In this document: positions 16,621-25,390 of the stretch, one piece after another | Numbering within the stretch: position 1 is the first letter of the stretch | How the letters are laid out: each line of letters opens with the position of its first letter | Assembly (NCBI GenBank): GCA_964611335.1 | Contig: CAZSXR010000003.1 | Span: forward strand, 434,001-498,000 | DNA from: BOG-1112 sp964611335 | GTDB taxonomy: Bacteria > Bdellovibrionota_B > Oligoflexia > Oligoflexales > Bog-1112 | DNA length: 64,000 nucleotides | Direction of reading: 5' to 3' | Program-made: the position numbers and the translations under genes | The notes under the pieces: generated by a model | The model's input: only the letters and a program-made list of their open reading frames with translations | Databases searched by the model: none | What the model was told of the DNA's origin: nothing

Positions 16621-17259
16621 ATGTACGATGGAATGGTTCTTTATCACTACTGGCGTTCATCCTGTTCATGGCGTGTAAGATGGGCTTTGACTTATAAAAA
16701 TATTCCGCATCGTTTGATCGCGGTTGACTTGTTAAAAGGAGAACAGAAACATTCAGAGTATTTGAAAAAAAATCCTGCAGGTTTTGTCCCTCTGTTAGAA
16801 TATCGAGGAATGTACTTTAGTGAATCCCTTGCAATGTTGGAATTCTTAGAAGAGGCCTTTCCTCAAAAACCACTTCTTCCTAACGATCCTTTGTCGAGAA
16901 TGAAAGTTCGACAACTTAGTATGAGTATCATTGCAGGAACTCAACCCTTGCAGAATTTGGAAGTGCTCAATTATGTATCATCTGATGCAGGAAAGAAGAA
17001 AGACTTTGCCTCGTATTTTATTCGTAGAGGGTTGAAAAAATATGAAGCAATGATTGAGACTTTTTCAGGAACTTATAGTTTTGGGTCGCAACTTACATTT
17101 GCTGACTTAGCCCTTATTCCTCAGTGTTACAACGCATTGAGAAACGAGATCGATCTTGAAGAATTTCCTCGTGTAGTGAAAATTTATAAGCATTGTTTGC
17201 AAACGGGATCTTGTCAAAAATCTGCACCAGAAAATTATAAACCTGCTGTTGACTTTTAA
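16621..17259 (+). CDS. Maleylacetoacetate isomerase / zeta-class GST
   Basis: 212 aa. The N-terminal thioredoxin fold carries the zeta-class signature SSCSWRVRW (residues 12-20), which binds glutathione. The substrate loop NPAGFVPLLE and the C-terminal helical domain with LTFADLALIPQ follow. Known members isomerise maleylacetoacetate in tyrosine breakdown or act on halogenated acids. ATG 16621 has AAAGG at the right distance; the upstream ATG 16606 belongs to a repeat. No other tyrosine-catabolism gene lies nearby, so the substrate is uncertain. Confidence 0.85.
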   Translation: MYDGMVLYHYWRSSCSWRVRWALTYKNIPHRLIAVDLLKGEQKHSEYLKKNPAGFVPLLEYRGMYFSESLAMLEFLEEAFPQKPLLPNDPLSRMKVRQLSMSIIAGTQPLQNLEVLNYVSSDAGKKKDFASYFIRRGLKKYEAMIETFSGTYSFGSQLTFADLALIPQCYNALRNEIDLEEFPRVVKIYKHCLQTGSCQKSAPENYKPAVDF

Positions 17260-17437
17260 TTAAACATGAGAAGTCTAATTTTATTAGAGATTCTTCGAAG
17301 TCGTCCCTTATTACTAGATCTCTAGCTAAGAATCCGCATGTGGTTATAATCCTTATTTTTGCAGAGTTATTCACTTTTATAAACAACTTTCTGTTTTGCA
17401 ATTGCGCTAAAAATTGACAAAAATGTGTTTACATGGG

Positions 17438-17466
17438 CTGACAATCGTCAGGTAGTCTATTACAAT
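17438..17466 (+). promoter_or_regulatory. Sigma-70-type promoter
   Basis: CTGACA (17438-17443), a 17-base spacer and TACAAT (17461-17466) form a near-consensus promoter for the lipoprotein gene that follows. The rest of the gene-free stretch 17260-17601 holds only a short AT hairpin (TCTAAT 17274-17279 with ATTAGA 17283-17288) that could weakly end the GST transcript. Confidence 0.65.
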
Positions 17467-17601
17467 GTATTTTGAGTTTGAGTTGAAAAAACATTTTTTG
17501 AAGTTGTGAGATGTTCTCGTATCAAATTTCTGATTTTTTCATTTAAGAAACAGATTATCAGTTCTTTTATTATGTTAAATTTTTTTAAAAGGGATAAGAA
17601 G

Positions 17602-19089
17602 ATGAAACGCGCCCACATTTTTATAGTATGGATTCTGTTAGGTTCAAGTTTTGTTCAGTGTAATAAAAATACACAGGCAAATAAAAGTGCGACAGCTTCA
17701 ACTAAGCTAGGTAACATTACAGCTAGTGATCATGCTCGAAGTATTATTAATGCAGCGCAAACTCAATTGAATAGCCCGGATTGTACAGGAGGACGTACAA
17801 ACTCTTCTTGTACAAATGCGCAGATCCTTGTTTCAAATCCAGAAGCAGTAAGCAGTGCCGTTCAAACTATTATGGAAGATCCGAGTGGTTTAAATACGAT
17901 TGCTGCGGCTCTCACTTTAAACGATACAAATTCAACCGTCATTACAGATTCAACCAACGGTACAGATTCAAATGTCGGTACAAATACAGTTATAACTTCA
18001 GCTAAATCAGGGAGTTCTTCTTCTCTTTCAGGGGGAGCTATAGCAGGGATCACGTTAGGATCCATAGTCGCAGCTATAGTCATTGGTGGAGCTGTTGTTT
18101 ATGGTTCTTCCAAATTATGGGCAAAAGTTGTGAGGCGATTGTCAGATTCTCAGCAACAGAATGCTGCTGAAAGATCTAAGCAAAGTCAAGTAGTGAGGGA
18201 TATGAGCAACAGTTCGGATCCAAAAGTGAGATTGCAAGCCCAGAAATCAGCGGAAGTGATTGAACTATCGGATTCAGTCGAAAAAGGAAAAAGTCAGGTT
18301 GCAAAAAATTCGTTACTCTCTAGTCTGCATGGATATACTCTTCCATCACCGTCAGATATCTTTACTCCGACTTATGGACTATCTATACCGGGAAATCCTG
18401 TTGAAAATGATGTGTGGGTGCAAAGAACGTATAGCTCTCTTGGTCATCAGGTTGGTGAAATGGGAACTTTCGTAGGCAGTATGCTTACTAGTGAACAGTT
18501 ATTATCAAGATCACAAAATTTTTCGCAGAATATTGGTACTATGAAGGAGGATCTATCACATATTCAATCTGCAGTAGAGGGTCACTTACCTAGTGCTGGG
18601 TATTTTCCACATGTTGTTGAGAATTCTATGGCCGTTATTGAAGGCTATAGTGCTGCCCCTCTCCATCTGCCCCCGGTAGACGGCGTACCGCCTCCTTTCC
18701 CAGGGTCTTTCGTTGAAATTGCAAATGGGGGTCATGGTTTAGCCTATCATTTGGGGACGCCTCCAAATGAAGTTCATTTCCCTTCATCAGAATATGTTAC
18801 TATGGCGGGATGGGATGTTATCAGTCCCGCTGCTCCACGTTATGCGCCGTTTCTTCCTGCTCCACAACATCCACCGCTTTCTACTGCTCCACAACATCCA
18901 CCGCTTTCCGAGAGACAAAGTAATAGGGAGCAAGTAAGAGAAGGGTCTCATCCTCATAGTGGTTCTGGAGGTGGGAGGTCATTTATCTCACGAGTATTTG
19001 GTGGGTTTTTTCTTACGGACTCGTCTCCGACTCAAAATTACATTGATACACTTGCCAACATCAGCAACAGTATAACAAGTGGCAATTAA
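17602..19089 (+). CDS. Ser/Thr-rich putative lipoprotein with internal TM segment
   Basis: About 495 aa from ATG 17602; the frame is open to GTG 17506. The N-terminus is a lipoprotein-type signal ending SSFVQC, with an unusual Gln before the Cys. A Ser/Thr/Asn-rich stretch follows, then a Gly-rich hydrophobic segment (AGITLGSIVAAIVIGGAVV) near residue 150, a charged region and a Pro/His-rich C-terminal part with a duplicated nine-residue repeat. No family recognised. Its plan resembles the lipoprotein at 53527-55287. Probably a surface or envelope protein. Confidence 0.7.
   Translation: MKRAHIFIVWILLGSSFVQCNKNTQANKSATASTKLGNITASDHARSIINAAQTQLNSPDCTGGRTNSSCTNAQILVSNPEAVSSAVQTIMEDPSGLNTIAAALTLNDTNSTVITDSTNGTDSNVGTNTVITSAKSGSSSSLSGGAIAGITLGSIVAAIVIGGAVVYGSSKLWAKVVRRLSDSQQQNAAERSKQSQVVRDMSNSSDPKVRLQAQKSAEVIELSDSVEKGKSQVAKNSLLSSLHGYTLPSPSDIFTPTYGLSIPGNPVENDVWVQRTYSSLGHQVGEMGTFVGSMLTSEQLLSRSQNFSQNIGTMKEDLSHIQSAVEGHLPSAGYFPHVVENSMAVIEGYSAAPLHLPPVDGVPPPFPGSFVEIANGGHGLAYHLGTPPNEVHFPSSEYVTMAGWDVISPAAPRYAPFLPAPQHPPLSTAPQHPPLSERQSNREQVREGSHPHSGSGGGRSFISRVFGGFFLTDSSPTQNYIDTLANISNSITSGN
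18857..18908 (+). repeat. 27-bp tandem duplication
   Basis: The unit beginning CTGCTCCACAACATCC occurs at 18857-18883 and, nearly complete, at 18884-18908. It encodes repeated APQHPPLS peptides, so the frame is kept. Copy number could vary between strains. Confidence 0.8.
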
Positions 19090-19180
19090 CATGTACGCAA
19101 AGAAACTCTCACTTTTTTTAAAGAAGTTGTATTGCTTTAGTGAATGGAAATTTCAAATTCGCTTCAAATGATGTCTGGGA

Positions 19181-19873
19181 TTATAAGCGATTCGTTCTCT
19201 GCGTGGAAGAAATATAAGTCAGAACATGTTCCAAAAACAGATTCAGAATTTCATTTCCTTCTTTCAAATGTGGAAATTGTTCTTTGTGTGAATAGTGACA
19301 ATTGAGAGCAAAAGTTTCCGTGGCATCGACGTGCGGTTGAAAGCTCCAAATAGGTAAGCTTTTATGGCGCAATCCATCGATGTGTATGGCATCACTTGAA
19401 GCAAAGAGTTCAAAACCCTCTGGAACTTCCTCTACCATATCGTTATGTGCTACAAACATCGGAACTTTACGTTCGCTGAGTTTCAATCGAGAGTCAGAGA
19501 GTACTTTCACTTCACGAAATCCTACGTGCTTTTTTCCTACTTCGATAACAGAAGCTCCGTGCATATAAGCAAGAAGTTGATGGCCGAAGCATATTCCTAA
19601 AATGGGAAATTGAGGGCTCATTTTGTTAGCAATCCAACGAATCAATTCGCGTTGCCAATCTCTCTGTTCTCTCACACTGGCAGCGCTGCCTAATATGACA
19701 GCGCCTATACATTTTGCAGAACGCTCTGCTTCCCAAATGGTGTCCATCCCTTCCAAAGCAGGTAGGTGGAAACTCACAGGAATAGAACTTAGTCTCGAAA
19801 CGAGATTAAAAGCTTCAATCTCGGGCCGAATAATACTGGGATCGATGACAAGAAGTTCAGGTTTTTTTTGCAT
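19181..19873 (-). CDS. Class I glutamine amidotransferase-like protein
   Basis: 230 aa with the GATase fold: nucleophile elbow GICFGHQLLA (Cys near 95) and a C-terminal FQPHVDATE, where the catalytic His is followed by Asp rather than the usual Pro-Glu. It resembles stand-alone GuaA-type amidotransferases that act as glutamine or gamma-glutamyl hydrolases. The small gene upstream ends three bases before its start, so they form an operon. Substrate unknown. Confidence 0.8.
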   Translation of the reverse strand: MQKKPELLVIDPSIIRPEIEAFNLVSRLSSIPVSFHLPALEGMDTIWEAERSAKCIGAVILGSAASVREQRDWQRELIRWIANKMSPQFPILGICFGHQLLAYMHGASVIEVGKKHVGFREVKVLSDSRLKLSERKVPMFVAHNDMVEEVPEGFELFASSDAIHIDGLRHKSLPIWSFQPHVDATETFALNCHYSHKEQFPHLKEGNEILNLFLEHVLTYISSTQRTNRL

Positions 19874-19876
19874 TCC

Positions 19877-20140
19877 TCATACCTTTGGTTTCGGTTTTGG
19901 AGAAAAATGATCTTCGAAATAGCATTCCTTCGTTCTTATCGGACTGAGATCAGTAAGCTTGATCAGAACTTCATCTCGGGCAAGTTTTGCCGGGGGGTGT
20001 TGTTCTTGTTTGAAAACAACGGCGTTACAGTGCAAACATCGAACTTCGACCTTATCCTTTTTAGGAGCCTCGTCGTCAAAAGTTATATGGAATCTGCGTT
20101 TACACGTTAAATTATCGACTAAAACTTTTTTATAGGCCAT
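19877..20140 (-). CDS. Small CxxC protein
   Basis: 87 aa from ATG 20140 (GAGGACGAG upstream); the frame extends to 20173. It contains a basic TCKRRFHITF segment and a CLHC motif that could bind a metal with the other cysteines. No family recognised. It is the first gene of a two-gene operon with the amidotransferase. Confidence 0.6.
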   Translation of the reverse strand: MAYKKVLVDNLTCKRRFHITFDDEAPKKDKVEVRCLHCNAVVFKQEQHPPAKLARDEVLIKLTDLSPIRTKECYFEDHFSPKPKPKV

Positions 20141-20158
20141 ATACTCGTCCTCAATAGG

Positions 20159-20205
20159 CTGTGTCCCAGACAACGCGAAGAATTAAATCTTTCGCCGTGC
20201 CACAG
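20159..20205. other. Possible stem-loop in the leader of the small CxxC gene
   Basis: CTGTG (20159-20163) and CACAG (20201-20205) flank a second stem, GCGAAGA (20175-20181) with TCTTTCGC (20188-20195). It lies between divergent genes, just upstream of the minus-strand start at 20140. Confidence 0.3.
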
Positions 20206-20278
20206 TCACAAATATATTCGAAAATGAAGGCTTCTGTTAGATAATGTCAGTGGGGTCTTGTGCTGCGAAATTTTTCTT

Positions 20279-20647
20279 ATGAAAAGGAATGAACTTGTGT
20301 CGGATGCAATGACGATCTTTGATAAAATTAAAGCTAAGGAAATTCCCGCAAAAATTGTTTATGAAGATGAGCATGTCCTTGCGTTTCACGATGTGAGTCC
20401 TAAAGCTCCTGTACATGTGCTTGTGATTCCCCAACGCAAAGTCAAGGGCTTTGCGGATCTTCAGGGTCTTCCGGATGATGAAGTGGGTGTCTTTATGAAG
20501 GGTGTTGCGAAAGTTGCACAAAAACTCTCATTGGAAAAGCACGGCTATCGAATTGTTTTCAACTACGGCCAACATGGCCAACAGACGGTCGATTACATTC
20601 ATGCTCATATCTTAGGTGGGCGACAAATGCAGTGGCCTCCGGGGTAA
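20279..20647 (+). CDS. HIT family hydrolase (HinT-like)
   Basis: 122 aa from ATG 20279, or 112 aa from ATG 20309, which aligns better with HinT starts (MTIFDKIKAKEIPAKIVYED). The C-terminal HIT motif reads VDYIHAHILGG: the central catalytic and third His are kept, but the first is Tyr. The usual His in the QMHWPPG end is Gln. HinT enzymes hydrolyse adenosine phosphoramidates. The manA gene starts three bases after its stop. Confidence 0.88.
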   Translation: MKRNELVSDAMTIFDKIKAKEIPAKIVYEDEHVLAFHDVSPKAPVHVLVIPQRKVKGFADLQGLPDDEVGVFMKGVAKVAQKLSLEKHGYRIVFNYGQHGQQTVDYIHAHILGGRQMQWPPG

Positions 20648-20650
20648 TCT

Positions 20651-21784
20651 ATGGGTGAAAAGCAAGCTCACTATGAACAGTATTTAGTGCAATTTTTAAA
20701 AAGCCCTTTGCCTTTGACTCCTGATAATTTTACTCCGCTTTTAAGAACGCCTTGGGGTGGGCGTTATATTACGGAGCATCTTAAAAATAATGTTTGTCCT
20801 GAAAGAATGGGAGACCGAGTTGGAGAATCCTGGGATTTTTCTTGTGAGCCCTCTTTTCCTTCCAAGATTTTAGGTAGCCCTGTTACATTGAAAGAACTGA
20901 TTGCGAAATATCCACAGGAGCTTCTCTCCACACCTTATGCAGAGAAAAAATCTTCTTGTGAGATTCTTGTTAAAATTCTGAACACTGCAGATGATCTTTC
21001 GTTGCAAGTGCATCCTTCCGATGATGATGTACATTTAAAATTCGATGAAGCAGGAAAATTTGAATCCTGGTTTATTTTGCATGCAGAAGAAGGCGCAGGT
21101 ATCTATCTCGGTTTTAAAGCAGGTACGACAAAGAATCAGATTGCAGAAATTCTAGAAAATAACCAGGACCTTCGTCCTTACTTGGAATTTCACAAAGTCA
21201 AAGCAGGTGATTATTTTGAAATCCCTCCAGGCACCTGTCATGCTTTGGGAAAAGGGGTTGTAGTTTTAGAACCACAGTTTATAGCAGCTGGGAAAATTGG
21301 AAAGACTTATCGTCTCTATGATTGGGACCGTAGATACAATGAAAAAGGAGAATTGGACATAAAAGGAAAACCACGCGAGCTTCATGTGAATCAAGCTATG
21401 CATTTGATTCATCCTGAAACTCAATCAGGCGAAAGTTTTCTTTCTAAACTTCGAGGAAGTTTACATTTAAATACTTTGAGTGAAGGTTTGAGTGTGGAGA
21501 GTTTTGGTTCGAATACTTTCTACAAATGTCATCGTGTAAATCTCAAATCGAAAGAAATCCTTCGGATGAATGTTGAGGATGGATTTGGAGCTTTGATCCC
21601 CATCGAAGGTTATTTTGCAATGCGTAATAAAACAAAAACAGAAACGTATTGGCAAAAAGGACAGCCTGGATTTTTACCGTCAGCTTGCTTTCCTTTGGAA
21701 TTCGAAGCGTTTGAAGATACGGTTCTATTTGTTGTAACGCCTAGTTCTGCGAAGGAATCTTGGGGGTGTGCTCGTGAATCTTAA
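20651..21784 (+). CDS. manA: Mannose-6-phosphate isomerase, class I
   Basis: 377 aa. Zinc ligands are in LQVHPSD (near 120) and PPGTCHALG (near 197), with ESW nearby. It interconverts fructose-6-P and mannose-6-P, supplying GDP-mannose or LPS sugars. The N-terminal 25 residues are an extension. The 3' end overlaps the next gene. Confidence 0.9.
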   Translation: MGEKQAHYEQYLVQFLKSPLPLTPDNFTPLLRTPWGGRYITEHLKNNVCPERMGDRVGESWDFSCEPSFPSKILGSPVTLKELIAKYPQELLSTPYAEKKSSCEILVKILNTADDLSLQVHPSDDDVHLKFDEAGKFESWFILHAEEGAGIYLGFKAGTTKNQIAEILENNQDLRPYLEFHKVKAGDYFEIPPGTCHALGKGVVVLEPQFIAAGKIGKTYRLYDWDRRYNEKGELDIKGKPRELHVNQAMHLIHPETQSGESFLSKLRGSLHLNTLSEGLSVESFGSNTFYKCHRVNLKSKEILRMNVEDGFGALIPIEGYFAMRNKTKTETYWQKGQPGFLPSACFPLEFEAFEDTVLFVVTPSSAKESWGCARES

Positions 21785-22343
21785 ACTGGTTGTCTTGCTT
21801 TTGAGTATATTTTCAGTTGAAAGTTATGCTCGGAGTATACTGATTGATCGTCTTCTTTTGAAAATTAATGATACGGCTTATACACAAAGAGATATGGAGA
21901 CTTATTTATTTGTGAAAGCTTTGCATAAAAAAAATGAAGACATCTTTGTAAAAGACAAAAATTGGAATGCGTCTTTAAAAATTTTTAAAAACGATATGCT
22001 TATATATGAAGAGTTTCATAAGCTTCGCTATACGTTAGATGCTCAGGTCAAATTAAGTGAGGAATTGCAACAAATATTAGCCAAGATCGAAAGTGACGAG
22101 GATTTGAAAAAACTAACTCAAAGGCTTTGTATTGCAGAGACAAAGATAGAGCAAGTGCTTCACATGATATCTCGTATTGAGCAGTATAAAACAGATGTGA
22201 AGGAATCTGTTTTCGAATTGCCGAATATTTCTGAAAGCCATAGGGTTTCAGTTTTAGAGAAAAGAAATTCGGTGTTTTTTTACAAAGATGCAGGTGTTTA
22301 TCTTTTTATTGCACCTAATGCCTACAAAGCAAAAACTTTATGA
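21768..22343 (+). CDS. Exported SurA-N-like protein
   Basis: 191 aa starting at GTG 21768 (or 21774), overlapping manA. A signal peptide ends near ESYARS. The mature start SILIDRLLLKINDTAYTQRDME follows the pattern of the SurA/PpiD N-domain (D-x-I-x-x-x-V-N-D-x-x-I-T-x-x-D). No parvulin domain is present. A periplasmic chaperone-like role is possible. Its stop overlaps the rimI-like start as ATGA. Confidence 0.65.
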   Translation: MLVNLKLVVLLLSIFSVESYARSILIDRLLLKINDTAYTQRDMETYLFVKALHKKNEDIFVKDKNWNASLKIFKNDMLIYEEFHKLRYTLDAQVKLSEELQQILAKIESDEDLKKLTQRLCIAETKIEQVLHMISRIEQYKTDVKESVFELPNISESHRVSVLEKRNSVFFYKDAGVYLFIAPNAYKAKTL

Positions 22344-22768
22344 AGCTTGAAGTATCTTTAGTACAGAATTTGGACGCTGCTTGTGAAACGTTTATTAGAA
22401 CTTGGGATTATTGGCCTCTTGAAGAATTACAGAATGCATTAGAGACGGGTCCCTACAGACTGTTTTGCGCAAAGGATAACGGTGTGTGCGTGGGTGCCAT
22501 CTTGATACTTTTAAGTGAAGGGTTTAGTGATGTTATGTATTTATATACATCATCAGAACATCGTAGAAAGAAAATTGCTTTGACCTTGCTGAAAACGTGC
22601 GAAGATTTTCTTAGAGGAAAATCTCACGAACTTTTTTTGGAAGTAAGGAGAGATAATATTCCTGCGCAGAAACTTTATGAAGCCTTCGGTATGAAGCAGG
22701 TGAGTGTTCGTGCAAGATATTACAAAGATGGTACAGATGCGTGGATTTATTGCAAAGATATTCAATAA
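22340..22768 (+). CDS. GNAT acetyltransferase, RimI-like
   Basis: 142 aa with the GNAT core: SSEHRRKKIALTLL for acetyl-CoA pyrophosphate binding and LEVRRDNIPAQKLYEAFGM, the RimI hallmark. RimI acetylates the N-terminus of ribosomal protein S18. The usual R-x-x-G-x-G loop is changed to RRKKIA. Overlaps the gene before by 4 bases (ATGA). Confidence 0.82.
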   Translation: MKLEVSLVQNLDAACETFIRTWDYWPLEELQNALETGPYRLFCAKDNGVCVGAILILLSEGFSDVMYLYTSSEHRRKKIALTLLKTCEDFLRGKSHELFLEVRRDNIPAQKLYEAFGMKQVSVRARYYKDGTDAWIYCKDIQ

Positions 22769-22785
22769 GAAAGGACTTCACGTCC

Positions 22786-23850
22786 GTGCAGATTGATTTA
22801 CGAGATTTGATTTGGTTACAGACTGCTTTTGTGGGGGATGTGGTTCTTACCAGTGGAGCTATTGCATTGGCTGCAAAAAGTTTGCCGGGAGTTCGTCAAC
22901 TGGTGATTTCAACTCCTACAGGATGTGCAGTTTTGAAGGGCTCCCCCTTTTTAAGTGAACGCATTCCTTTTGCGAAAAAAGAAAATACATGGAAGTCTTT
23001 TCGTGAAGTTAAAAGGCAACTTGAAAAGGCAAAGGTAAAGCCTCAGAAAGCGGTCATTCTTCAAGTTCATCGCAGTTTGCGTTCGACTTTACTCAGTCGC
23101 TATCTTGGTATTCGTACTGTGACATACAAAGAAGCTGTTTTGAGTATGCTTGCCGATGTGCAAATAAAACGAGATAAATCTCTGCATGAGGCTTTGCGTG
23201 TTGCTTTGCTTTTGGGTCCATTCGGAGTGAAAGAGGTTTCCTTAAATGATGTTAAACCGCATTTGCAAGCTTTGCCTTTGCGTAATGATATCGTTTGGCA
23301 AAAATCTTTAGCAGATTCCAATGCTAAACACATTGCTTTTGCAGTCGGAAGTCAGTGGGGAACCAAACGTTGGCCTCTTAGCTATTATTTAGAACTTGCA
23401 AGTCGTTTTCTCGAAAATTCCAATGTCACCTTAGTTTTACTTGGAAGTCGTGATGAGCGAGAGTTATGCGATAGTTTGTTTGTAAAATTAGAAAAAAAAT
23501 TTCAAGTGCAACGTATCTTCAATCTAGCAGGCGAAACATCTTTTGATGATCTACGTAGGATTTATCCAAAACTGGATCTTTTAATTTCCAACGACAGCTC
23601 TCCTGTACACTTTGCATCAGCTTTCAATGTTCCTACTGTTGCTATTTTTGGTCCTACGGTTCCCACTTTTGGATTCGGGCCTCTTTCTGAGAAAAAAGCT
23701 ATAGTACAGAATAAAACTCTATCCTGTCGTCCTTGCAGTCCACATGGTCCTCAAAGCTGCCCCAAAGGGCATTTCCGTTGTATGAAAGATTTAAGTGTCG
23801 ATGTGGTTTACAAAGCTGCAACACATCTTTTGGAACTTCCTAGATCTTAA
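22786..23850 (+). CDS. Glycosyltransferase family 9 (heptosyltransferase)
   Basis: 354 aa from GTG 22786, which follows AAGAAAGGA. The N-domain has the LQTAFVGDVVLTSG loop, and the C-domain shows GSQWGTKRWP and SNDSSPVHFASAFNVPTVAIFGPT, typical of WaaC/WaaF enzymes adding heptose to the LPS inner core. A cysteine cluster (SCRPCSPHGPQSCPKGHFRC) near the end is common in WaaF. Acts at the inner membrane's cytoplasmic face. Confidence 0.88.
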   Translation: MQIDLRDLIWLQTAFVGDVVLTSGAIALAAKSLPGVRQLVISTPTGCAVLKGSPFLSERIPFAKKENTWKSFREVKRQLEKAKVKPQKAVILQVHRSLRSTLLSRYLGIRTVTYKEAVLSMLADVQIKRDKSLHEALRVALLLGPFGVKEVSLNDVKPHLQALPLRNDIVWQKSLADSNAKHIAFAVGSQWGTKRWPLSYYLELASRFLENSNVTLVLLGSRDERELCDSLFVKLEKKFQVQRIFNLAGETSFDDLRRIYPKLDLLISNDSSPVHFASAFNVPTVAIFGPTVPTFGFGPLSEKKAIVQNKTLSCRPCSPHGPQSCPKGHFRCMKDLSVDVVYKAATHLLELPRS

Positions 23851-23955
23851 TTTTGGCGATATTTTGCCTTCTTAAAAATTTTTATAAATTTCACAAAAAT
23901 ATGTGCTATTTTTTTCACTTTAGAGAAACAGATGTTCTGGAAGAAAGGGTCTTAG

Positions 23956-24960
23956 ATGACAATTAAGGTTGGAATTAACGGATTTGGTCGAATAGGGCGA
24001 ACAATTTTACGCGCTTCCCTTAAAGCTGAGTACCGCGATTTTAAATTTGTACATATCAACGACATCGTCGATACAGCAACATTGGCGCATCTCTTGAAAT
24101 ATGACAGCGTACATGGAAGTCTTCCTAATGTTTCTGCTACAAAACAGGGCTTGATGATCAATGATCAAGCTCTTTCTGTTTCTGCAATACGGTCTCCTGC
24201 AGAAATACCTTGGCGAGAAAAAGGTGTAGACCTTGTTATGGAATGCAGCGGCTTTTTCAAGAGTCGTGAGGACTACATGGGCCATATTAAGGCTGGAGCT
24301 CCTAAAGTCTTGATCAGTGCTCCTGCAAAGGGCGAAGATTTAACAGTAGTTTTGGGTGTGAATTCCAAGCTCCTTAAAAACGAGCACAAGATTGTTTCCA
24401 ATGGAAGTTGTACGACGAACTGTTTAGCTCCTTTGACTAAAGTTATTCATGAACGTTTTGGAATCGAATCTGGTCTAATGAACACAGTTCACTCTTACAC
24501 CAATGACCAGCGTGTATTGGATCTCCCGCATTCTGATTTGCGGAGAGCAAGAGCAGCGGCAGTGAATATGATTCCCACTTCTACGGGTGCAGCTAAAGCC
24601 ATAGGTCTTGTGATCCCTGAGCTTGCAGGAAAAATAGATGGCTTATCTATCCGTGTTCCTACTCCGAACGTTTCTATCGTTGACGTCACCTTCCGTGTTT
24701 CTAAGAGAACAACAGCAGAAGAGGTCAATGCAGCTCTCGAAGAAGCTTCGAAGGGTTCTATGAAAGGTGTTCTGGGGTACTGCACAGAACCACTTGTTTC
24801 TTCCGATTTTATGGGCAATTCCTTGTCGAGTATTATCGATGCAAGTCTTACGAAGGTCATGGATGGGACTCTTGTGAAAGTTCTTTCATGGTATGATAAT
24901 GAAGCGGGTTTTAGTCATCGAATGCTAGATGTTGCACGTCTTATGGTCGCGTCTCAATAA
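23956..24960 (+). CDS. gap: Glyceraldehyde-3-phosphate dehydrogenase
   Basis: 334 aa, full length. NAD-binding GINGFGRIGR at the N-terminus, active-site SNGSCTTNCLAP (Cys near 152; Gly replaces the usual Ala) and the WYDNEAGFSHR C-terminal signature. A central glycolysis enzyme. AAGAAAGGG precedes ATG 23956. The upstream gap of about 100 bases is AT-rich and probably holds its promoter. Confidence 0.97.
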   Translation: MTIKVGINGFGRIGRTILRASLKAEYRDFKFVHINDIVDTATLAHLLKYDSVHGSLPNVSATKQGLMINDQALSVSAIRSPAEIPWREKGVDLVMECSGFFKSREDYMGHIKAGAPKVLISAPAKGEDLTVVLGVNSKLLKNEHKIVSNGSCTTNCLAPLTKVIHERFGIESGLMNTVHSYTNDQRVLDLPHSDLRRARAAAVNMIPTSTGAAKAIGLVIPELAGKIDGLSIRVPTPNVSIVDVTFRVSKRTTAEEVNAALEEASKGSMKGVLGYCTEPLVSSDFMGNSLSSIIDASLTKVMDGTLVKVLSWYDNEAGFSHRMLDVARLMVASQ

Positions 24961-24982
24961 TACGCGAGGAGAAAAAAGTCTA

Positions 24983-25390
24983 ATGCGTCCTAAAGAAGAA
25001 AAACAACAAACATTGAGTCGTAAAGAGGTTCTCGAACTTCTTTCAGAATCAAAAGATTTACGTGGGCTTGATATTCGTAAAGCCAATCTTGTGAAGGTCG
25101 ATTTCAGTGGTTGTGATTTGCGTGAATGCAATTTCTCCTATGCCAATCTCAAAGATGCCATTTTTAAGGGAGCCGATATGAGAGATTGCTCCTTGTGGAA
25201 TGCAAATCTCGAAGGAGCTGATTTCACAGATGCGGATCTTGAGGGAGCCGATCTTGATTATTCCAAAATGCGAGGTGCCGTACTGTACAGAGCAAATTTG
25301 CGCAGAGCCAGTTTGCCTACAGAGTTGGTGCCAAGAGAAGATATAGTCCGTTCTGTTGAAACCGGTTGCAAAGTTGGAAAGTCCTACTGA
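24983..25390 (+). CDS. Pentapeptide repeat protein
   Basis: 135 aa from ATG 24983, with GAGGAG upstream. Residues 25-110 are A(D/N)LXX-type pentapeptides (ANLKDAIFKGADMRDCSL...), forming a right-handed quadrilateral helix. Such proteins can mimic DNA or serve as scaffolds. No signal peptide. It follows gap by 22 bases and overlaps the hydrolase start by one base. Confidence 0.85.
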   Translation: MRPKEEKQQTLSRKEVLELLSESKDLRGLDIRKANLVKVDFSGCDLRECNFSYANLKDAIFKGADMRDCSLWNANLEGADFTDADLEGADLDYSKMRGAVLYRANLRRASLPTELVPREDIVRSVETGCKVGKSY

